Shown here: positions 58,406-64,000 of the stretch, one piece after another
Numbering within the stretch: position 1 is the stretch's first letter
Layout: every line of letters starts with the position of its first letter
Assembly (NCBI GenBank): GCA_016706055.1
Contig: JADJKL010000002.1
Span: 310,001 to 374,000, forward strand
Length of the DNA: 64,000 bases
Origin: Chitinophagaceae bacterium
GTDB lineage: Bacteria; Bacteroidota; Bacteroidia; Chitinophagales; Chitinophagaceae
Direction of reading: 5' to 3'
Position numbers and translations under genes: made by a program
Notes under the pieces: generated by a model
Databases searched by the model: none
Seen by the model: the letters and a program-made list of their open reading frames with translations, nothing else
Told to the model about the DNA's origin: nothing

Positions 58406-59805
58406 CTATTTTAATTCATCCAACACCTTATACATTTTGCTCACAACAGCAGAGGTTCTGCCATTATAATTATTCACAAGAAAAGAAAAAATATACTCCT
58501 TACCATCTTTTGCTTTATGATAACCGCAAAAACCTTTTACATCTCTTATAGTTCCGCTTTTCATCGTCATTCCATTGTATTCAGGAAAACCATTAAGATA
58601 ATACTGAAACCAATCTTTGCTTTTTGCATATTTTAAAATCTCTACCTGTGCATGAGTGGTTACACGGTTCTGCGGTGAAAGACCAGAACCATCGCTGATA
58701 TTTAATTCATCCCCATCAATACCTTTTTGTTTCCAGAAGTCTTTTACAATTTTTACACCACCATCAGTACTGCCAAAGCCGTTCTTTTCATAAGCAAATG
58801 TTTTTAATAATGCTTCGCCGTAAAGGTTGATGCTTTTTTTGAGGAACCAGTATGTGATGGAATCGAGAGAAGGGGAATAATGGGTATAAATAAGATTTTT
58901 CATAATAGCAGTGTCATCTCTCCTTAACCCCCAACGCAAAGGACTAAATGCTATTAAATTAGTATCGCCGTAATATTTCCAATTTAAAAAAGCATATTCA
59001 ATAAAAGCACTTGAAAAGCTAATAGCAGGATTAAAATTGGTTGCAGAAATCTTAAATTTATCGACACCTGCGGGAACTGTACCTTCAACAACTAATTTGT
59101 TAGTTCCTGGTATAAAATAAACATAAGCATTATCACCACTCCCCTTTTTACCTGTTTTACAATTATTTTCCAATATATTCCACAACCAATGATTTGGCAA
59201 TGCAGTTGTATCAATTCTAGCAACCTCTCCTTCTTTATTACCGGGTTTAAATGTTATTTCAATCTGATTTTCATACCAATTTAAAAATTGAGGTGCGGCT
59301 CCATAGTAATTACCAATATCTTCAAATATCCATCCAGAAGGAATATTTTTTAAATTTTCATTATCATAAATAACTAATCCTGAAGTAGAATTTATCCCTT
59401 CCTTCTCAAATGCATTAATTACGGATCTAAAAATATTTGTATCAATTGTTTGCTTATACCTCCAACTTCCGAAAGTTGGATCTCCTTTTCCTAGAACATA
59501 AATACTTTGTTGCGGTCCCTTAAAAAACTCAGTCTTATACCTATAATCCTTCCCCAACAACTCAAAAGCCGTTGCAGCAGTAATTATTTTTTGTGTAGAT
59601 GCTGGTGCTAAACCAATTTGTGAATTTTTATCAAACACTACCTGTCCAGTTTTTGCATCAATAACATACAAGGAACTGATGGCATGCTTTAATTGACTGT
59701 CGCTTTCAAATTGCTGCCAGGCTTTTGTAAGTTTTGAGAAACTGACTGACTAAAAGAAACCGAAGCAAACAATATTATACAAAAACCAAAAAATATTCTT
59801 TTCAT
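58406..59805 (-). CDS. dacB: D-alanyl-D-alanine carboxypeptidase / endopeptidase (PBP4 type), one frameshift
   Basis: The periplasmic S13 peptidase trims peptidoglycan cross-links. It has the active-site SxxK in APASTQKIITAA, the SxN-type motif in NISDGSGLSPQNRV, and KSG in MKSGTIRDVKGFCGY. The true start is the ATG at 59805, which opens a signal peptide (MKRIFFGFCIILFASVSFSQ). One A missing from the A-run near 59734-59738 breaks the frame between SVSQ and KLTKAWQQFESDSQ. The full length is about 466 residues. Confidence 0.92.
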
Positions 59806-59842
59806 ATACTTAAACATTAATCTGTCAAATTTAGCCATCTCT

Positions 59843-59850
59843 TACCTTTG
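59843..59850 (+). promoter_or_regulatory. -7 box for cinA
   Basis: TACCTTTG matches TAnnTTTG fully and ends 16 nt before the cinA start codon. Confidence 0.6.
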
Positions 59851-59866
59851 CTACGAATTTTGATCT

Positions 59867-61593
59867 ATGAATAATGTTAATGCTTCTATCATCACCATTG
59901 GCGATGAACTCTTGATTGGACAAACTATTGATACCAACTCTGCTTTTATTGCTCAGGAACTGAATAAAATTGGTGTGTGGGTAAGAAGAAGAGTTGCCGT
60001 TGGCGATGTATATGATGATATATGGAAGGCTTTGGATGAAGAAGGCGAAAACTCAGATATCGTCATCATCACCGGCGGACTTGGCCCAACGGCTGACGAT
60101 ATTACCAAACCGCTTCTTTGCAAATACTTTGGTGGTCAGATGGTAGTGGATGAAGATGTGCTGGCTCATGTAAAATATTTGTTTGAAAAAGTATTTCGTC
60201 GGACCGGGCCAATGCTGGAAAGAAATATGAAGCAGGCGGAAGTGCCGGATGTTTGTACCGTTTTACATAATAAGAGAGGGACAGCGCCGGGGATGTTGTT
60301 TCGAGCCCCCTAAATCCCCACAAGGGGGGGACTTTAGACTCCGAAAATTTAGAAAGTCAATATAGTTATGCAACTGCGGATCCTACTATTTATGGATTAC
60401 TGAAAGATTTTGTTGTTGAACATAGAAGTAATCCAACTGAAGCTGAAAAAGTTTTATGGGAAATTGTAAAGGGTCGAAAAATGACCGGCTATAAATTTAG
60501 AAGGCAACATATCATTTCAAATTATATAGCTGACTTTGTATGTCTATCTGAAAAATTAATTATTGAGGTTGATGGACTGCATCATCAGCTTCCCGAAAAT
60601 AGAATTAGTGATGATGAAAGAACACAGGATTTAAACAGACTTGGATTTGAAGTTATTCGATTTAGCAATGAACAAGTATTAGGGCAACCAGATAAAGTCA
60701 TTAATACAATTGTAAAAACATTAAATAAAGTAAATTCAAAACTAAAATCGACTCAAATGCCCCCCTTGGGGGGTTGGGGGGCTGTGTATTTTTCTTTACC
60801 CGGCGTTCCCCACGAAATGAAAGGATTAATGATGGACAAAGTAATTCCATTTATACTTGATGAATTTGATTTGCCTGCTATCGTCCATAAAACAGCTTTC
60901 ACCGCAGGAATAGGCGAATCTATGCTTGCAGAATTGCTGAAAGACTTTGAGCCAACTCTACCTTCACATATTAAACTGGCCTACTTACCTAATTATGGAA
61001 TGGTGAAGTTAAGATTGACAACTACCGGAAACAATAAAGAAGAAGTGGAAAAAGAATTGCGGCCTTATTTTGAAAAGATGATGAACATTGCGAAAGAATA
61101 TCTTGTTTCAGATGAAGATGAAGGATTAGAAAAAGTGATTGGTAAAATTCTGAAAGCAAAAGGCAAGACAATGGGAACTGCCGAAAGTTGTACCGGCGGT
61201 TATATTGCTCATTTGATCACTGCGATTCCCGGCTCGTCAGTGTATTATAACGGCTCAGTTATAAGTTATTCATATGAAGCAAAAGAAAATATTCTTGGCG
61301 TAAAAAAAGAAACACTGGAAAAAACCGGAGCCGTTAGTGAAGAGACAGTTACAGAAATGGCGAAAGGTGCTCTCAAAACTTTGAATGTAGATTATGTTGT
61401 TGCTGTTTCAGGTATTATGGGTCCAGAAGGAGGAACTGATGATAAACCGGTAGGAACCGTTTGGATTGCTGTTGCTGATAAAGATAAAGTGGAGACCACT
61501 GTTTTACACCTTCGCTTTGACAGGCAGCGGAATATTGAGATGACTGCGGCGAATGCACTGAACTTTCTACGGAAATTTATACTAAAGAACTAG
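59867..61593 (+). CDS. cinA: CinA / NMN deamidase-like protein, interrupted by a DUF559 endonuclease element
   Basis: CinA proteins combine a nucleotide-binding COG1058 domain with an NMN-amidohydrolase domain. The N-terminal part (ITIGDELLIGQTIDTNSAFI, VIITGGLGPTADDITK, KRGTAPGMLF) stops at 60313. The protein resumes at 60784 with VYFSLPGVPHEMKGLMMDKV and runs on through ESCTGGYIAHLITAIPGSSV and GIMGPEGGTDDKPVGTVWIA. Between GMLF and VYFSLPG lies a 480-bp palindrome-flanked unit encoding a DUF559 nuclease. The nuclease frame is continuous with the downstream half, while one missing base in the C-run at 60306-60310 separates it from the upstream half. Confidence 0.88.
60304..60335 (+). repeat. 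Palindromic repeat copy 4, left end of the DUF559 element
   Basis: It reads AGCCCCCTAAATCCCC, then ACAAGGGGGGGACTTT. It contains the TAA that ends the upstream cinA frame as sequenced. Confidence 0.8.
60755..60783 (-). repeat. Palindromic repeat copy 5, right end of the DUF559 element
   Basis: On the minus strand it reads AGCCCCCCAACCCCCC, then AAGGGGGGCATTT, inverted relative to copy 4. In the host frame it is translated as MPPLGGWGA. Confidence 0.8.
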
Positions 61594-61610
61594 GAAAATT
61601 CGGATTAAAA

Positions 61611-61637
61611 TTGATTAGCCGGAAAACTTTACCTTTG
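61611..61637 (+). promoter_or_regulatory. Promoter of the E2 gene
   Basis: TTG at 61611-61613 and TACCTTTG at 61630-61637 are 16 bp apart and lie about 105 bp before the E2 start. The remaining leader holds no gene. Confidence 0.55.
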
Positions 61638-61741
61638 AGCCGATTGCTACTGCCCAAAATTCAAACGTACAGTATTCCAGAATTGGAAATTTTACTAAAA
61701 GTTAAATCTGCAATCATAAATCTAAAATCTTAAATAATTAT

Positions 61742-63097
61742 ATGGCTCTTGTTGATTTAATAATGCCGAAACTGGGTGAAAGTATAATGGAAGCTACCGT
61801 TTTAAAATGGTTGAAGCAACCAGGAGATACTGTGGAGATGGATGAAACGGTGCTGGAAATTGCAACTGATAAAGTGGATAGCGAAGTGCCGAGCACTGTT
61901 GCTGGTGTGCTTGAAGAAATTCTTTTTAATGTGAATGATGTGGTGCCGATTGGTACGGTGATAGCAAGAATAAAAACTGACGCTGCTGAAACAGTTACTC
62001 ATAAGCCTGAAGTTTCAACACCTGTTAAAGAAGCTGCTTCATCGCAACCAGATCAGGTGGCAGAAGTGGTGGAAACAATTCAACGTCCTGCTGCGGCACA
62101 ATCACAACCAACAAATGGTTCAACTAATCGCTTCTATTCTCCTTTGGTTTTAAATATTGCTGCCAGCGAAGGTGTTAGTATGGTTGACTTGGAAAATATT
62201 CCCGGCACAGGTAATGAAGGCAGAGTAACCAAGAAAGATATTCTGCAGTTTGTGAGTGAGAGAAAGTCTGGTAGTCAACAGTCTGGAGGCAGGAGCCAGA
62301 GTTCACAAATGACTGTTTCGAGAACAGAACAAAAACAAACTGAAAGCAGTACCGGAAATGCGAATCAACAACTGACGACTTACACTGGTAATGTTGAAAT
62401 AATTGAAATGGACAGGATGCGGAAGCTGATTGCAGACCATATGGTTCGCAGTAAGCATACTAGCCCGCATGTAACAAGTTTTACAGAAGCTGATGTTACC
62501 AATTTGGTAATGTGGCGAAATAAAGTGAAGAAAGATTTTGAAAAACGAGAAGGAACAAAAATTACATTCACTCCATTGTTTATAGAAGCAGTTGTTCGTT
62601 GCATTAAAAAATTCCCATTGATCAATTGTTCGCTGGATGGAAACAATATAATTATCAAGAAAGATATTAATATTGGAATGGCGACAGCCTTACCAAGCGG
62701 TAATTTAATTGTTCCTGTTATTAAAAATGCAGATCAATTAAATCTTGTTGGACTTGCAAAACAAGTAAACGGATTAGCTGATGCAGCCAGAAACGGAAAG
62801 TTGAAAGTTGATGATACTTCAGGCGGCACTTTTACCATGACAAACGTTGGAACATTCGGTAGCCTGATGGGAACGCCGATTATCAATCAGCCACAGGTTG
62901 CTATATTGGCAGTTGGTGCAATTAAGAAAAGACCAGTTGTTATTGAGTCTCCTTCTGGCGACAGTATTGCTATCCGCCACATGATGTATTTAAGTATGAG
63001 TTACGACCATCGTATTGTAGATGGAAGTTTGGGAGCTACATTCTTAACGGCTGTGTCGAAAGAGTTGGAGAATTTTGATGGAGAGAGAGAGTATTAA
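61742..63097 (+). CDS. 2-oxoacid dehydrogenase complex E2 (dihydrolipoyl acyltransferase)
   Basis: The 451-residue core enzyme of a pyruvate, 2-oxoglutarate or branched-chain complex transfers acyl groups from lipoyl to CoA. The lipoyl domain is N-terminal with the modified Lys in IATDKVDSEV (residue 44). After a Ser/Gln-rich linker comes the E3-binding domain (RFYSPLVLNIAASEGVSMVD ... GRVTKKDILQF), and then a second linker. The catalytic domain ends with the active-site His in YLSMSYDHRIVDGSLGATFL. E1 and E3 genes are not adjacent, so the substrate is not decided. Confidence 0.93.
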   Translation: MALVDLIMPKLGESIMEATVLKWLKQPGDTVEMDETVLEIATDKVDSEVPSTVAGVLEEILFNVNDVVPIGTVIARIKTDAAETVTHKPEVSTPVKEAASSQPDQVAEVVETIQRPAAAQSQPTNGSTNRFYSPLVLNIAASEGVSMVDLENIPGTGNEGRVTKKDILQFVSERKSGSQQSGGRSQSSQMTVSRTEQKQTESSTGNANQQLTTYTGNVEIIEMDRMRKLIADHMVRSKHTSPHVTSFTEADVTNLVMWRNKVKKDFEKREGTKITFTPLFIEAVVRCIKKFPLINCSLDGNNIIIKKDINIGMATALPSGNLIVPVIKNADQLNLVGLAKQVNGLADAARNGKLKVDDTSGGTFTMTNVGTFGSLMGTPIINQPQVAILAVGAIKKRPVVIESPSGDSIAIRHMMYLSMSYDHRIVDGSLGATFLTAVSKELENFDGEREY

Positions 63098-63102
63098 TAT
63101 TA

Positions 63103-63165
63103 GCCGGTAAGAAAATAAGACGGCAAGTTTAAATAACCTCCTTATTCTCTTCCCGCCTTCCCGGC
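63103..63165. terminator. Long imperfect hairpin between convergent genes
   Basis: GCCGGTAAG...AATAAG and CTTATT...CTTCCCGGC pair over most of 63 bp between the E2 and phosphatase genes. It probably works in both directions. The left arm shares GCCGGTAAGA with the REP-like element at 15.9 kb. Confidence 0.6.
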
Positions 63166-63182
63166 AAAAAATAATTTTCTAG

Positions 63183-63701
63183 TTATTGAGAAGGCTTACC
63201 GTATTTCCCATTTGTAAACACATACTTATCGCCTTTTCTTTTCAGGATAAAAAGATTGTCGTAAATAGATTCGTCTAGGTCTCCTGGAACAACTGTTGAA
63301 CCTGCAATTTTATTTGCAATATCATCAATGGTATTGGAATGACCGACAATTAATATATCTCCTTTTTTTATTGCTTTAATTCGCTGAATAAACGTATTCA
63401 TTGAATCTGGCCTGCTGCTGTAAATCTGTATTGGCATTCCAAGGTATAATTCTTTCAAAGGTTTTGCTGTGGAAGTAGTACGTAATGTATTCGTAGAAAA
63501 AATATGTTTTACATTTTTACTTCCCAATATTTGTTTTAATGCTAATGCTCTTTCTTCGCCTTCAATCGTCAATGGCGGATCTGTTGAAGGTTTCATAGAA
63601 GCCATATCAATGCCTGATGCTTTTTCTGCATGGCGAACTACATAGATTGTATTACTACATGAAAAAAGTACTACCGAAAGCAATAAAATTATTAACCTCA
63701 T
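63183..63701 (-). CDS. Histidine phosphatase-family lipoprotein (SixA-like)
   Basis: The 172-residue protein has a lipoprotein signal (MRLIILLLSVVLFSCSNT) directly followed by the catalytic VVRHAEKASG. The second His is in ILIVGHSNTIDDIANKI. The branch matches short SixA/phosphoglycerate-mutase-like phosphatases found in the Bacteroidota periplasm; the substrate is unknown. Confidence 0.88.
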   Translation of the reverse strand: MRLIILLLSVVLFSCSNTIYVVRHAEKASGIDMASMKPSTDPPLTIEGEERALALKQILGSKNVKHIFSTNTLRTTSTAKPLKELYLGMPIQIYSSRPDSMNTFIQRIKAIKKGDILIVGHSNTIDDIANKIAGSTVVPGDLDESIYDNLFILKRKGDKYVFTNGKYGKPSQ

Positions 63702-63788
63702 GTGGATTGTTTTAACAAACTAAAATTAAACTTTGTTTCCCTTTATTCCGTCTTTTTATTAAATTAGTTAAACGAAACTCTAAACACT

Positions 63789-64000
63789 ATGAAATCATTA
63801 TCTGAAACCTGGTTCGCCGAAGGCCGTATTGATTTTGAATTAAAGAAATATACCCTTCTCGCCTACCTGCAGGAAGTGAATAAGCACTTCGACGAAAATA
63901 AATTATATCCGCAACTCGCCGATATGGTTTTTCACTACAACAATATTGTCGCCTTCCGAGAAAATAAAAAACACTTACAGGAAAATTTTCCTAAAAGACT
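63789..64000 (+). CDS. Conserved Bacteroidota protein of unknown function, N-terminal part
   Basis: The frame opens at ATG 63789 (MKSLSETWFAEGRIDFELKK) and runs to the window edge (70 codons seen). I recognise the opening as a conserved hypothetical type in Chitinophagales, with TLLAYLQEVNKHF and LADMVFHYNNIVAF. It lacks a signal peptide. No function can be given. Confidence 0.75.
   Translation, partial: MKSLSETWFAEGRIDFELKKYTLLAYLQEVNKHFDENKLYPQLADMVFHYNNIVAFRENKKHLQENFPKR

Larger units (their letters stand above)
60304..60783 (+). mobile_element. DUF559 endonuclease element with inverted-repeat palindromic ends
   Basis: The unit begins AGCCCCC and ends GGGGGGCT. The left 32 nt (60304-60335) and the reverse complement of the right 29 nt (60755-60783) share the layout AGCCCC-AA-CCCC-AAGGGG-(A)CTTT/CATTT, each itself a hairpin. 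The frame through it has no stop from 60310 to the end of cinA. It encodes a full DUF559 domain: NPTEAEKVLWEIVKGRK, YKFRRQHIISNYIADFVC, LIIEVDGLHH and LNRLGFEVIRFSNEQV. There is no intein splice motif. The only in-frame ATG (60481) falls inside the nuclease, so full expression would need read-through from cinA. Confidence 0.8.

Noticed and set aside
59867..61593. Intein in CinA
   Set aside because: The insert has no intein N-terminal Cys/Ser block, no terminal His-Asn and no +1 nucleophile; its ends are C-rich/G-rich palindromes and its nuclease is DUF559, not a LAGLIDADG homing type.
1..64000. tRNA or rRNA genes
   Set aside because: No TTCGA-arm pattern with a matching acceptor stem and no rRNA signature was noticed on either strand; a covariance-model scan would be needed to exclude a degenerate one.

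Overview
The window looks like a chromosomal segment of a Bacteroidota bacterium, most likely in the Chitinophagales/Chitinophagaceae. The evidence is visibly low GC, promoters of the TAnnTTTG type, a PorP/SprF-like protein beside a giant PKD protein ending in a gliding-motility C-terminal domain, a type IX sorting domain on a secreted metalloprotease, BlaI/M56 pairs, a DUF2027-Smr protein, and many SPII lipoproteins. No tRNA, rRNA, CRISPR array, prophage or integron was found. The one structural RNA is RNase P RNA (rnpB, minus strand, about 36.79-37.14 kb).

Layout. 1-4 kb: DUF5117-type metalloprotease (cut by the window edge), infC and a frameshifted thrS. 4-8.3 kb: two tandem secreted paralogs, then a blaI-blaR1 pair. 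8.4-14.7 kb: a PorP/SprF-like protein and its 1760-residue PKD adhesin partner. 15.4-20.2 kb: housekeeping genes (pyrE, Nudix hydrolase, thioesterase, coaD, pyrB, pyrR). 20.4-28.8 kb: a broken caspase-TPR gene, pruA, prfB with its programmed +1 frameshift, and a TPR-CHAT protease. 28.8-36.7 kb: rluF, a lipid A-type acyltransferase, a desaturase, a dienelactone hydrolase, lipoproteins and a CPBP protease. 36.8-46.9 kb: rnpB, the DUF2027-Smr gene, an APC permease, a polyprenyl synthase, a second blaI with an unusual M56-amidase-TonB_C gene, purM and ribF. 47-58.3 kb: M43 protease, glutaminyl cyclotransferase, methyltransferase, a TPR/outer-membrane-barrel/HU-like trio, DoxX, thioesterase and site-2 protease. 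58.4-64 kb: dacB, cinA interrupted by a DUF559 nuclease element, a 2-oxoacid dehydrogenase E2, and a histidine phosphatase.

The most interesting locus is cinA. A unit of about 480 bp, bounded by inverted copies of a C-rich/G-rich palindrome, carries a complete DUF559 (Vsr-like) endonuclease domain. It lies inside the conserved nucleotide-binding domain of CinA and reads in frame with the downstream half of CinA. Three more copies of the same palindrome family lie at 36.66, 36.76 and 52.69 kb, two of them at gene ends. I suggest that the DUF559 unit is the nuclease-bearing member of this dispersed family, much as RAYT genes relate to REP sequences.

Caution on quality. About fourteen genes, including essential thrS, carry one or more single-base frameshifts. 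Most are one-base losses or gains in short homopolymers, which points to residual sequencing error rather than mass gene decay. I describe such genes across their full reconstructed span. The prfB frameshift is different: it is the classic regulatory site.
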